Shown: positions 1 to 9,422, numbered from the stretch's first letter. The stretch: 64,000 bases of DNA from Roseburia sp. (GCA_017937095.1 JAGBEG010000012.1:1-64000); one strand, 5' to 3'. Numbers and translations are program-made. Notes: generated by a model from the sequence alone, not told the origin.

Positions 1-1494
1 GCTGCCGTTGCGCTCGGTGAGGGTGACGGTACGGGCTTCATCGTCGTATTCGTAGTGCATCTGCCCGCCGTCCGGGAAGCTCTGGTGGGTGATGCGGTAG
101 CTGTCGTCGTAGGTGTTTTCTACCGTCTTTGTGCCGCGCGGGTTCGTGATCTCTGTGATCCTGCCGTTCTTTCCGTATTCGTAGGTGTAGACTGCGCCAG
201 ATGGAACAGTGACGGTGGCAATTTTGTGTCTGTCGTAGGTGAGGTTTAAGGTTCTTCCGGTGTGGTCGGTGACAGTGGTGAGGTAGCCTTTCGCATCATA
301 GGCATAGGTGAGCGCAGCCCCGTTGTCGGTTGCCGCCTGCGCAAGCCGTCCTTCGGCGTCGTAGGTGAAGGTGATGCCTCTGCCGTTTGCATCCTGCTTG
401 CGGAGAAGGTTTCCGTCACTGTCAAAGCGCAGGGTATCGCCGCCAAGCGAACGCAGGAGATACTGCTTGTTTGTTTTTTCTGAAATGCCTGTTCCTGGTC
501 GTGTATCTGCTTCTCCTGCTTTGCTTTTTGCCCCATCTTCCGCCACAACCGCAGACTTTGCTCCATCTTTCGCCACAAACTCAGGCTTTGCCCCATCTTC
601 CGGCGCAATGTCAGGTCTTATGATTTCTTCTGCCTCTGCCGCGGACATTGCTCCTGTTTCCGCCTCCACTTCCACCAGCGTCTCAAGCGCAGCATTCCTG
701 CATAAATATGTTCCGTCCTTCTGCCGGTGAAATGTCTTTTTCTGCCCGTCCTGCATCCGGACAATCACCGTTCCGCCCTCTTTCGCGGTGAGCTTTATTT
801 CATAGTTGTGCAGGAAACAGCGTCCCAGGCTCCCTCTGGTGTGATCCTTAGAGTTGTAGTAACGGTGGAAGGACAGCGGTATTTCCCCGCGAATGGCGAG
901 GTCTTCATGGTCGTAGATGAAGTTTCCGGTGCTTAGGTTGACCGGATCTTTGCTATAGGCTACTGCTGCGACAGCAACACCGAGCATTTCAGCTTCGATC
1001 TCGGCAAGGCGCGCCGCAAGCTCCTCGGTGGTGTCCTCCCAGGAGTTTTTAATATCATTTAAACGGGCAGTGAAGTCGGCGTAGCTTAATCCGATGTCCC
1101 CGCCAACCAGCAGTCCCTGTAAGTCGGCGATTCGCTTTTCGACTGCGCCAAGCGTCTCGCCAAGGCTGTCCATGTGCCCCACAAGGCGGCTGTCGTATTC
1201 CGGGATATCGCTCTGGAGCTTCCCGATGATGGTCTGCAAGTGGCTGATTGTCTCGCTGTACTGTTCCTTGACAAGCGTTCCCTGCAGACGGCTTAGTGCG
1301 TCGCCAAGCCCGCCGTCCTTGTCACGTCCGTCGATTTCAGCGTAGATGGCGGCAATGTTTGACATGGAGGTTTCCATGTCGCGGCTCAGATTGATCGCTG
1401 CGTTTAAGAGACTGGTTCCTTCGGTCAATAATTCCTGTAAGTCTGCGGTGTCGAAGGCGCAGTCGTGGGTGAGATGTACTTTCGTGGATGCCAT
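1..1494 (-). CDS. RHS-repeat toxin-like protein, 5' part (runs off left edge)
   Basis: Open for 498 codons from the ATG at 1494 with no stop before base 1, so only the N-terminal part is present. Residues 1-175 are helical and coiled-coil-like, without signal peptide, as in LXG/WXG-type leaders. Around residues 180-240 is a DUF6531-like start (YSKDPVNLSTGNF, then FHRYYNS). Residues about 290-322 form a linker with a ten-residue repeat around DGAK. From about residue 335 come YD/RHS repeats (FTYDAEGRL, YEYGKNGRITEITNPRG). Such proteins form a shell enclosing a C-terminal toxin domain in polymorphic toxin systems; that end and any immunity gene lie outside. The start has an AAGGAT Shine-Dalgarno about 8 bases upstream. 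RHS family: certain from sequence. Toxin role: inferred from the family. Confidence 0.88.
   Translation of the reverse strand, partial: MASTKVHLTHDCAFDTADLQELLTEGTSLLNAAINLSRDMETSMSNIAAIYAEIDGRDKDGGLGDALSRLQGTLVKEQYSETISHLQTIIGKLQSDIPEYDSRLVGHMDSLGETLGAVEKRIADLQGLLVGGDIGLSYADFTARLNDIKNSWEDTTEELAARLAEIEAEMLGVAVAAVAYSKDPVNLSTGNFIYDHEDLAIRGEIPLSFHRYYNSKDHTRGSLGRCFLHNYEIKLTAKEGGTVIVRMQDGQKKTFHRQKDGTYLCRNAALETLVEVEAETGAMSAAEAEEIIRPDIAPEDGAKPEFVAKDGAKSAVVAEDGAKSKAGEADTRPGTGISEKTNKQYLLRSLGGDTLRFDSDGNLLRKQDANGRGITFTYDAEGRLAQAATDNGAALTYAYDAKGYLTTVTDHTGRTLNLTYDRHKIATVTVPSGAVYTYEYGKNGRITEITNPRGTKTVENTYDDSYRITHQSFPDGGQMHYEYDDEARTVTLTERNGS
531..620. repeat. 30-bp tandem repeat x3 inside the RHS gene linker
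   Basis: Three adjacent 30-base units at 531-560, 561-590 and 591-620 share a core of CCCCATCTTCCGCCACAA with a few changes. The period is a multiple of three, so each unit adds ten residues (variants of EDGAKPEFVA) to the linker between the DUF6531-like part and the first YD repeat. Copy-number change would lengthen or shorten the linker without a frameshift. Confidence 0.8.
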
Positions 1495-1562
1495 TGTCTT
1501 TTATCCTTTTGTGTTCAGATTTTTATTGTTTCATTTTTATTACGACTGTAAATATAGTTTTT

Positions 1563-1591
1563 ATTATAGTTTTCTATGTATGTAATTACAA
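1563..1591 (-). promoter_or_regulatory. Candidate sigma-A promoter of the RHS gene
   Basis: On the minus strand TTGTAA (1586-1591) and a perfect TATAAT (1563-1568) are 17 bases apart, about 70 bases upstream of the RHS start. Assigned by consensus and spacing only. Confidence 0.55.
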
Positions 1592-1627
1592 TAGGACAAA
1601 AGACTTACGTTTCTCTCCCTACCCTTC

Positions 1628-1656
1628 TTGACATTCCCACCTATATCCACTAAACT
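1628..1656 (+). promoter_or_regulatory. Candidate promoter of ybaK
   Basis: TTGACA (1628-1633), 17-base spacer, TAAACT (1651-1656), roughly 95 bases before the ybaK start. With the RHS promoter it makes 1495-1751 a divergent control region; nothing else was seen there. Confidence 0.5.
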
Positions 1657-1751
1657 ATTCCCGGACAGCGCATACCTCTGCCTTTCACGGTACATGTTAC
1701 TTTATAAAATAAGGAAATAAGAGCGAAATTTTTCAAAGAAACGAGGACCCC

Positions 1752-2240
1752 ATGGGAAAAGAAGTGAAGACGAATGCCATGCGCATTCTGGATAAAAATA
1801 AAATTCCATATGAAATTATCGTCTATGAATGCGACGAATTTATTGATGGTCTGCACACTGCCGAGTTGACTGGCGCTCCGGTCGAGCAGTCCTTTAAGAC
1901 CCTTGTAATGCAGGGAAAAAGCAAACAGTACTATGTGTTTGTCATTCCGATTGCAGAAGAGGTTGATCTAAAAGCTGCCGCACGCGCCGTCGGCGAGAAA
2001 TCCGTCGAAATGCTGCATGTCAAAGACATCACCGCCGTAACCGGATATGTCCGCGGCGGCTGCTCACCTCTCGGCATGAAAAAGCAATTTCCGACCATCG
2101 TACATGAAAGTGCCAGATGCTTTGATAAAATCTATATCAGCGGCGGACGCATCGGCACTACGATCACAGTAAATCCGGATGCACTGATCACTGTGACCCG
2201 GGGACAATATGCTGATGTCATACGGCACGGGGACAACTGA
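1752..2240 (+). CDS. ybaK: Cys-tRNA(Pro)/Cys-tRNA(Cys) deacylase, YbaK/EbsC family
   Basis: Trans-editing enzyme expected to hydrolyse Cys mischarged onto tRNA(Pro) in the cytosol. The 162-residue length is normal for the family. The YbaK fold signature is visible: the substrate-pocket segment around residue 50 (FKTLVMQGK), the glycine-rich RGGCSPLGMKK loop near residue 105 and the late ISGGRIGTTI strand. The start follows an ACGAGGA Shine-Dalgarno. Stand-alone gene, transcribed away from the RHS gene and convergent with the SseB-like gene; the 3' region carries a dispersed repeat and a hairpin. Confidence 0.9.
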   Translation: MGKEVKTNAMRILDKNKIPYEIIVYECDEFIDGLHTAELTGAPVEQSFKTLVMQGKSKQYYVFVIPIAEEVDLKAAARAVGEKSVEMLHVKDITAVTGYVRGGCSPLGMKKQFPTIVHESARCFDKIYISGGRIGTTITVNPDALITVTRGQYADVIRHGDN

Positions 2241-2265
2241 TTTCCTGAGCCGCCGGCTCTGCGCG

Positions 2266-2354
2266 GCATTCCCGGCAGGGCTTTTTGCTCTATAGTAATC
2301 CGCACTTTCACGCCTTACAACAGTACGGTATTTCTTATAGAAAAGTAAAAAGTA
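2266..2354. repeat. Short dispersed palindromic element, copy A (degenerate)
   Basis: About 85 bases matching 35797-35883: CCCGGCAGGGCTTTTT, then CTCTATAG, a middle with TTCACGC, then GGTATTTC.TATAG and AGTAAAAA. The terminal arms are imperfectly complementary here and perfectly so in copy B. Lies in the convergent gap after ybaK. A truncated relative may sit at 15650-15686 (TATAGTAACACGGTATTTCC). No coding capacity; small MITE-like or REP-like element. Confidence 0.6.
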
Positions 2355-2391
2355 CCACGCCAACCCAATATCGTTGGCATAGTACTTTTAC
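2345..2391 (-). terminator. Rho-independent terminator of the SseB-like gene
   Basis: Arms 2345-2355 and 2381-2391 pair with one bulge, and an inner GCCAAC/GTTGGC stem (2359-2364/2373-2378) closes the loop. Read on the minus strand the hairpin ends in ACTTTTTACTTTT, just beyond the stop at 2414. Confidence 0.7.
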
Positions 2392-2413
2392 TCTTATTAT
2401 TAACACGCAAATA

Positions 2414-3316
2414 TTAACTTGTCAGCTCGCCTTCCTCATAGCGCGCAAGATCCATGATCTTCTGCAGTTCTGCCCCCTCGACCGGCGCCTCACCAATCTC
2501 CTCGCGCTTGCCGCCCGGCAGAATCTGTCCAAGCATATGTACATCCTTTTCCTTCGTCATCTCGATTGTATAATACCCCGCCTTCTTCGTCTGCGGGTTA
2601 AAGGTGATGTACACGCGGTAGCAGAGCGTCGGAATCATTCCTTTTTCCGGTAAATCCACACGAATCAGTGTCAAATCCTCTGCGATATCAAGTGCCATGA
2701 CAGAGTAATCCGATTCCGTATAGGGATTCAGCTTCGCTTCCTTATAAGTTGCTGCAAAGATTTCATTCACGAAAGCCTCTCTCTCATCGCAAAGCTTCTC
2801 CACAAAGGTCTCTCCCTCTGTGAAAAGACGCTTCGGCATCACGCCGAACTCCACCTGCTTCTTCACGAACACATCGAACTGCTGCGGCGTCATCTTGATC
2901 TGCTTCATCTGAGGCGCTTTCTGATCCGCCTCATGAAGCTTCTCAATCAGCTCTATTTTAAGTACCAGGTTGTCCGAAAACGGATTGATGACCATTCCGT
3001 TCAGTTTTAACTCCGGCTTCACCACAATATTATTGCATGCCGGAAACGGCATCGCAAGAAGCGCCTGGCTCTTTGGCTCCGGCGGGATCTGCGCCTTGGA
3101 GGTATACGCCACAAAGAACTGCTCCCCATTATTATTCTTAAGGAAGCACGGCGTCGGCTGATCCGGCGCCTTTAACATTGCCGGAACAAACAGCTTCGTC
3201 GGGCGCAGCAGATTTAACACCGCACTAAGTTTCTCCTTGGTGCGCTCTGCGGCGTACTCCCTGATTGCTTCCTCCAATCTATCATTCGTAATCTCCATTG
3301 TCACTTTCTCATCCAT
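2414..3316 (-). CDS. SseB-family protein (300 aa)
   Basis: The first half matches the SseB N-terminal domain pattern: an N-terminal helix pair, LFVPAMLK, then a strand (FFVAYTSKAQIPP) followed by a conserved hydrophobic segment ending in NPFSDNLVLK. The second half is a typical clostridial extension with CYRVYITFNPQTKKAGYYTIE. The domain is named after a Salmonella secretion protein but is widespread in Firmicutes without a settled role, so no function is given. The start at 3316 has AAAGGAT at good distance; an in-frame ATG six codons later is less well supplied. Single gene with its own terminator; upstream lies the repeat-rich gap to glpK. Confidence 0.75.
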   Translation of the reverse strand: MDEKVTMEITNDRLEEAIREYAAERTKEKLSAVLNLLRPTKLFVPAMLKAPDQPTPCFLKNNNGEQFFVAYTSKAQIPPEPKSQALLAMPFPACNNIVVKPELKLNGMVINPFSDNLVLKIELIEKLHEADQKAPQMKQIKMTPQQFDVFVKKQVEFGVMPKRLFTEGETFVEKLCDEREAFVNEIFAATYKEAKLNPYTESDYSVMALDIAEDLTLIRVDLPEKGMIPTLCYRVYITFNPQTKKAGYYTIEMTKEKDVHMLGQILPGGKREEIGEAPVEGAELQKIMDLARYEEGELTS

Positions 3317-3343
3317 TTTACAAATATCCTTTCACATAATCGG

Positions 3344-3553
3344 CGGGTATAATGTCTAACGACATTATTCCATAGACGCACAGCGTCCATGGCATTCACC
3401 GTGGGCGACCGATGCCACTCCGCTTCGCTCCGGGCGGGTATAATGTCTAACGACATTAGACCATAGACGCACAGCGTCCATGGCATTCGCCGTGGGCGAC
3501 CGATGCCACTCCGCTTCGCTCCGGGCGGGTATAATGTCTAACGACATTATACC
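3344..3553. repeat. 91-bp tandem repeat, 2.3 copies, each starting with a palindrome
   Basis: Units begin at 3344, 3435 and 3526 (partial), period 91. Each opens with GGGTATAATGTC-TAAC-GACATTA; in the third copy this is a perfect 11-bp-arm palindrome, while the first two have decayed right arms. The remainder holds a GGACGCTGTGCGTC-like hairpin and TGGCAT...ATGCCA arms. The first two full units differ at very few positions, so the duplication is recent. No translation in either direction resembles a protein. Confidence 0.85.
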
Positions 3554-3561
3554 ATGTAATA

Positions 3562-3706
3562 AGCAGTGCACATTCGGGAGCATAGCTCCCTCATTCACGG
3601 GCTTCGCCCTATCAGTTCTCACCAGAACAAATCTCTCCGTGCAAGCACAGAGATTTGCTCTGCCTCGCCCTGGCACTGCTCATTGCCTACGCGGACATTA
3701 TACCAT
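3562..3706. repeat. Multi-hairpin dispersed repeat, copy 1
   Basis: About 145 bases, homologous to 45208-45350 in the same orientation. Outer arms GCAGTGC (3563-3569) and GCACTGC (3673-3679) enclose GGAGCATAGCTCC, GGGCTTCGCCC and a long stem CAGAACAAATCTCT / AGAGATTTGCTCTG (13 of 14 pairs). The block ATTCGGGAGCATAGCTCC is identical in both copies, whereas the long stem differs in sequence but stays paired. A 13-base direct repeat GACATTATACCAT lies at 3543-3555 and 3694-3706. Lies between the divergent SseB-like and glpK genes. Function unknown: structured RNA or mobile palindrome. Confidence 0.8.
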
Positions 3707-3846
3707 ACCCCACTCATAAAATGAACTGTTTTTATTTGATAATCAAGGCAGTTCTTTCTTCATTTTTGTCCATTATTGTTAATAAAAAGACAATCTTTCT
3801 CCCGTTTTTGTCAATTCTGCACATCTGTAAAAATCCCCATTATCAC

Positions 3847-3872
3847 TTTTACAATCCAAAGATTCTGTCTAA
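3847..3872. promoter_or_regulatory. Possible GACA-N12-TGTC-type operator upstream of glpK
   Basis: TTTTACAA (3847-3854), 10-base spacer, CTGTCTAA (3865-3872). This is a degenerate form of the perfect dyad TTAGACAA-N10-TTGTCTAA at 10914-10939. DhaS-type TetR operators are described with the same GACA-N12-TGTC geometry, and such a TetR gene is at 9540-10115. The rest of 3707-3966 shows AT-rich leader sequence and no clear -35/-10 pair. Confidence 0.3.
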
Positions 3873-3897
3873 AGACTTTCTTTTTGCTTGAAGTTAA

Positions 3898-5463
<1,566 letters not shown>

Positions 5464-5485
5464 TTTCATATGAGGGGGAAATATT

Positions 5486-6196
5486 ATGACACCATATATC
5501 GCAGAATTTGTCGGCACAATGATGCTCATCCTTTTAGGTGACGGCGTTGTTGCCAACGTGACCTTAAACAAATCCGGCATGAAGGGTGCCGGCTCCATTC
5601 AGATCACATTTGCATGGGGTCTTGCCGTACTCGTTCCTGCATTCATCTTCGGCGCGGCTTCCGGCGCACACTTTAATCCGGCGCTGACACTGGCTCTCGC
5701 AGTAGACGGAAGTCTTGCATGGAGCATGGTTCCGGGATACATCATTGCACAGATGGCAGGCGCATTCCTCGGTGCATGTCTCGTATTTATCCTGTTCAAG
5801 GAGCAGTTCGACGCGACAGAGGACGCCGGCACGAAGCTTGGCGTATTCTCCACCGGTCCTTCCGTTCCGAATCTGCCGCTTAACATCTTAAGCGAGGCTG
5901 TCGGAACCTTCGTACTCGTATTTGCAATCAAAGGTCTTGCACAGGTTCCTGACCTTGCAGACGGCACCGGAAAATTCCTGGTATTCGCCATCATCGTATC
6001 GGTAGGTATGTCCCTCGGCGGCCTTACCGGGTACGCGATCAACCCGGCGAGAGACTTGGGTCCGCGTCTTGCACATGCCGTACTTCCGATTAATGGAAAA
6101 GGCTCCTCCAATTTTGGATACGGTCTTATTGTTCCAATCATCGGACCTATCATCGGTGCAATCGTAGCCGTGCTTTTATACGGAGCAATTTTCTAA
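5486..6196 (+). CDS. glpF: Glycerol uptake facilitator (aquaglyceroporin)
   Basis: Membrane channel giving GlpK its substrate. At 236 residues it is a normal MIP-family protein with six hydrophobic spans. Both NPA boxes are present: HFNPALTLALA near residue 55 and the aquaglyceroporin form INPARDLGPRLAH near residue 183, whose aspartate after NPAR marks glycerol facilitators rather than water channels. Start after GAGGGGGAAATATT. Tightly linked behind glpK. Confidence 0.96.
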   Translation: MTPYIAEFVGTMMLILLGDGVVANVTLNKSGMKGAGSIQITFAWGLAVLVPAFIFGAASGAHFNPALTLALAVDGSLAWSMVPGYIIAQMAGAFLGACLVFILFKEQFDATEDAGTKLGVFSTGPSVPNLPLNILSEAVGTFVLVFAIKGLAQVPDLADGTGKFLVFAIIVSVGMSLGGLTGYAINPARDLGPRLAHAVLPINGKGSSNFGYGLIVPIIGPIIGAIVAVLLYGAIF

Positions 6197-6260
6197 TCAT
6201 GCAAACGTGATGCAGACTGCTGCATCCACAATCTAAATTCAATATCGAATGTCAGAGAAG

Positions 6261-6314
6261 AGAGCCAGGCAGCAAATACATCAGAAATGATGTCTTAACT
6301 GCATGGCTCTTTTA
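6261..6314 (+). promoter_or_regulatory. Candidate attenuator / antiterminator target inside the glp operon
   Basis: Outer stem AGAGCCA-gg-CAG (6261-6272) pairs with CTG-ca-TGGCTCT (6299-6310) around a symmetric 2x2 internal loop. It encloses ACATCA-GAAA-TGATGT (6278-6293), a six-pair stem on a GAAA tetraloop. The outer arm ends in TTTT and runs straight into AGGAGG for the next gene. Another hairpin, GATGCAG-ACTG-CTGCATC, lies at 6209-6226. GlpP is encoded nearby and in Bacillus acts on the glpD leader terminator, so this is a natural candidate target. Confidence 0.5.
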
Positions 6315-6326
6315 GGAGGAAAAATT

Positions 6327-7763
6327 ATGTATGATGTTGTAATCATCGGCGCAGGAGTTTCAGGCAGCGCCTGCGCACGCGAACTTTCCAGGTATAACCT
6401 GTCTGTCTGCGTCGTGGAAAAAGAAGAGGATGTCTGCTGCGGCACTTCCAAAGCGAACAGTGCCATCGTCCACTCGGGCATCGACTGCAAGCCCGGTACC
6501 TTAATGGCGGAAATGAATATCCGCGGAAATGAACTTATGGAACAGCTTTCGAAGGATCTGGACTTTGAATTTCGCAGAAACGGTTCCCTAATCTTATGCT
6601 TTGCCGAGGAAGACCGCCCGAAGCTGGAAGAACTCTACAATCAGGGCATTGCAAATAAAATCCCGGATATCCGTATCTTAAATTCCGATGAAGTACATGA
6701 GATGGAGCCAAATGTCTCCGATGAAGTCGTTGCCGCTATTTATTGCCCGACCGGAGGTATCGTATGTCCGTTCGGCTTAAATATCGCACTCGCAGAGAAT
6801 GCCGCTACAAACGGCGTAGAATTTCTTTTCAACACGGAAGTCACAGACATCACACGCAGGGAAGACGGCTACCAGCTTACGACAAATCAGGGCTATATTC
6901 TCACAAAATGTGTTGTAAATGCCGCCGGTGTTTACGCTGATGTCTTCCACAACATGGTAAGCGCGAAAAAAATTCATATCACACCGCGACGCGGTGAATA
7001 CTGCCTGCTCGACCGCTCGACAGGAGGTCTGGTAGACAAGACGATTTTCCAGCTTCCGGGCAAATACGGCAAGGGAATCCTCGTCACACCGACCGTCCAC
7101 GGCAACACCTTGATCGGCCCCACCGCGGACGATCACGACGACAAGGAAGCGACCAACACGACCGCCGCAGGACTCGACCACGTATGCACCGCTGCGAAAC
7201 GCTCCGTTCCGTCGGTTCCGGTGCGTCAGGTCATTACCTCCTTCTCCGGTAACCGTGCACATGAGGACAACCATGAATTTATCATCGAGGAGCTTTCCGA
7301 CGCGCCGTTCTTCGTAGACTGCGCGGGTATTGAGTCCCCGGGACTTACCAGCTCCCCGGCAATCGGCGAACGCGTTGCCGAAATCGTATCGAATCTTTTC
7401 CATGCGGCGAAAAACCCCGCATTTAAAGGCACAAGAAAAGGCATCTTGAATCCGAAGGAGCTTTCCGAGGAAGATTACGCCGCACTCATCAAAGAGCAGC
7501 CGGCTTACGGCAATATCATCTGCCGCTGCGAAATGATTACAGAAGGCGAAATCATTGACGCCATCCGCCGCCCCTTAGGTGCAAAATCCTTAGACGGCGT
7601 AAAACGCCGCACCAGAGCCGGCATGGGACGCTGTCAGGCAGGCTTCTGTTCCCCGCGTACCATGGAAATTCTCTCACGCGAACTCGGCGTCTCGCAGCTT
7701 GAAATCACCAAGAACGGCGGAGCATCCAACATGGTCGTCGGCTTAAGCAAAGATAGAACCTAA
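6327..7763 (+). CDS. glpA: GlpA-like FAD-dependent glycerol-3-phosphate dehydrogenase/oxidase
   Basis: Expected to oxidise glycerol 3-phosphate to dihydroxyacetone phosphate. The 478-residue product opens with the FAD-binding DVVIIGAGVSGSACAREL, continues as a DAO-fold oxidoreductase (IVHSGIDCKPGTLMAEMNI; late FAD segment SPGLTSSPAIGERV) and ends in a BFD-like [2Fe-2S] domain with CRCEMITEGE and GMGRCQAGFC. The start is placed at 6327 because AGGAGG sits 7 bases upstream; an in-frame ATG at 6303 would put the RBS inside the gene. Seven or so bases of leader separate it from the attenuator. An annotation as L-2-hydroxyglutarate oxidase-like protein is possible from the fold alone; operon context favours G3P. 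Confidence 0.85.
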   Translation: MYDVVIIGAGVSGSACARELSRYNLSVCVVEKEEDVCCGTSKANSAIVHSGIDCKPGTLMAEMNIRGNELMEQLSKDLDFEFRRNGSLILCFAEEDRPKLEELYNQGIANKIPDIRILNSDEVHEMEPNVSDEVVAAIYCPTGGIVCPFGLNIALAENAATNGVEFLFNTEVTDITRREDGYQLTTNQGYILTKCVVNAAGVYADVFHNMVSAKKIHITPRRGEYCLLDRSTGGLVDKTIFQLPGKYGKGILVTPTVHGNTLIGPTADDHDDKEATNTTAAGLDHVCTAAKRSVPSVPVRQVITSFSGNRAHEDNHEFIIEELSDAPFFVDCAGIESPGLTSSPAIGERVAEIVSNLFHAAKNPAFKGTRKGILNPKELSEEDYAALIKEQPAYGNIICRCEMITEGEIIDAIRRPLGAKSLDGVKRRTRAGMGRCQAGFCSPRTMEILSRELGVSQLEITKNGGASNMVVGLSKDRT

Positions 7764-7776
7764 GGAGGGGTATATT

Positions 7777-9048
7777 ATGAATTCCTATGATATTGTAATC
7801 ATCGGCGGCGGACCTGCCGGACTTGCCGCAGCAGTCTCCGCCAAAAAGAACGGCATCGACAGCATTTTAATCCTTGAGCGCGACCGTGAGCTCGGCGGTA
7901 TCTTAAACCAGTGCATCCACAACGGCTTCGGACTTCACACCTTCAAGGAAGAGCTGACCGGACCGGAATACGCAAAGCGCTTTATCGATCAGGTGACAGA
8001 GCTTGGCATCGAATATAAACTGAACACAATGGTAATGGACATTTCCACGGAAAAGGTCGTAACCGCAATGAACCGCACGGACGGGCTTTTCCATATCGAA
8101 GCGAAGGCAGTCATCCTTGCAATGGGCTGCAGGGAGCGTTCCCGCGGCGCATTAAATATCCCGGGCTACCGTCCCGCAGGTATCTATTCCGCCGGAACTG
8201 CACAGCGCCTTGTCAACATCGAGGGCTTTATGCCGGGGCGCAAGGTTGTCATCTTAGGCTCCGGTGATATCGGTCTTATCATGGCGCGCCGCATGACCTT
8301 AGAGGGCGCAGAAGTAAAGGTAGTCGCCGAGCTGATGCCATACTCCGGCGGTCTGAAGCGCAACATCGTCCAGTGCCTTGACGACTTCGGCATTCCTTTA
8401 AAGCTCAGCCACACGGTCGTAGATATCCGCGGAAAAGAGCGTCTTACCGGCATTACATTAGCACAGGTCGATGAACACAACAAACCGATTCCGGGTACAG
8501 AGGAGGATTACGAGTGCGACACACTGCTGCTCTCCTGCGGTCTGATTCCGGAAAATGAAATTTCCCGCGCTATCGGCGTAGACATCAACCCGGTTACCTC
8601 CGGACCTTCCGTAAATGAAAGTCTTGAGACGAACATCCCCGGTATCTTCGCCTGCGGCAACGTACTTCATGTGCATGACCTTGTAGATTATGTATCTGAG
8701 GAAGCGGCATCCGCCGGAAAAAACGCTGCAAAATACATTAAGGGCGGCATGAAGACTGCCGATGCCAGAAAGGAAATCACGATTCAGGCGACAGGCGGCG
8801 TCCGCTATACAGTTCCGAAGACAATTCATATCGCAAATATGGACGACGAGATTACTGTTCGCTTCCGCGTCGGCGGCGTCTATAAGAACTGCTACATCTC
8901 CGCTTACTTAAATGACGAGCGGATCATCCGCCGCAAGCGCCCAATCATGGCTCCGGGAGAAATGGAAGAAGTCAAGCTCAAAAAATCCGTTCTGGAAGCA
9001 AAGCATGACTTAAACGAAATCACGATCAAGATTGAAGAGGAGGCGTAA
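7777..9048 (+). CDS. FAD/NAD(P)-dependent oxidoreductase of the glycerol operon
   Basis: A 423-residue two-dinucleotide-fold flavoprotein. FAD motif at the N terminus (DIVIIGGGPAGLAAAVSA), a conserved LGGILNQCIHNGFG segment, the second nucleotide fold near residue 150 (VVILGSGDIGLIMARR) and a closing FAD motif (IPGIFACGNVLHVHDLVDYV). Proteins of this type occur between the GlpA-like enzyme and a DUF1667 protein in clostridial glp operons and probably carry electrons from G3P oxidation to an unknown acceptor; the exact acceptor cannot be read from sequence. Strong AAGGAGGGG RBS; 13 bases after the preceding gene and 6 before the next. Confidence 0.85.
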   Translation: MNSYDIVIIGGGPAGLAAAVSAKKNGIDSILILERDRELGGILNQCIHNGFGLHTFKEELTGPEYAKRFIDQVTELGIEYKLNTMVMDISTEKVVTAMNRTDGLFHIEAKAVILAMGCRERSRGALNIPGYRPAGIYSAGTAQRLVNIEGFMPGRKVVILGSGDIGLIMARRMTLEGAEVKVVAELMPYSGGLKRNIVQCLDDFGIPLKLSHTVVDIRGKERLTGITLAQVDEHNKPIPGTEEDYECDTLLLSCGLIPENEISRAIGVDINPVTSGPSVNESLETNIPGIFACGNVLHVHDLVDYVSEEAASAGKNAAKYIKGGMKTADARKEITIQATGGVRYTVPKTIHIANMDDEITVRFRVGGVYKNCYISAYLNDERIIRRKRPIMAPGEMEEVKLKKSVLEAKHDLNEITIKIEEEA

Positions 9049-9054
9049 GGAATC

Positions 9055-9414
9055 ATGGAAAAAAGAAATCTTACCTGCATCGGCTGCCCGCTGGGCTGTG
9101 CCCTTGAGGTCACAATGGATCAGACAACTGTCGTCTCCATCACCGGAAATACCTGTAAGCGCGGCGCAGATTATGCCGCAAAGGAAGTCACCCACCCAAC
9201 CAGAATCGTCACCAGCACGGTCTGCGTGCGCGGCGGCGCGATCCCGATGGTATCCGTAAAGACAGAACATGATATCCCAAAGGAGAAGATCATGGACATC
9301 ATGAAGTGCATCAACGCACTCACCGTGGACGCCCCGGTACACATCGGCGACGTACTTCTCTCCGATATCGCAGGCTGCGGCGTCAACCTGATTGCCACCA
9401 AAGAAGTACTGTAG
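9055..9414 (+). CDS. DUF1667 protein, cysteine-rich partner of the glp oxidoreductases
   Basis: 119 residues starting with a C-x2-C-x3-C cluster (CIGCPLGC), further cysteines at CKRG, VCVRG and GCGVN, and the family's HPTRIVTSTV segment. DUF1667 proteins form the third piece of the GlpA/FAD-oxidoreductase set in Firmicutes and are presumed electron-transfer subunits; the cysteine spacing suggests a metal or Fe-S site, which is inference. Last gene of the operon, followed by a terminator. Confidence 0.88.
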   Translation: MEKRNLTCIGCPLGCALEVTMDQTTVVSITGNTCKRGADYAAKEVTHPTRIVTSTVCVRGGAIPMVSVKTEHDIPKEKIMDIMKCINALTVDAPVHIGDVLLSDIAGCGVNLIATKEVL

Positions 9415-9422
9415 CCGGCTTC

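Noticed and set aside
3365-3719. Open frames in both directions over the 91-bp repeats and structured element
   Set aside because: They follow the repeat sequence itself, have no RBS and show no protein-like pattern.
5599-6153. 184-codon minus-strand frame opposite glpF
   Set aside because: Shadow of glpF, which has both NPA boxes; no RBS or family pattern.
6777-7403. 208-codon minus-strand frame opposite the GlpA-like gene
   Set aside because: Shadow frame with improbable composition.
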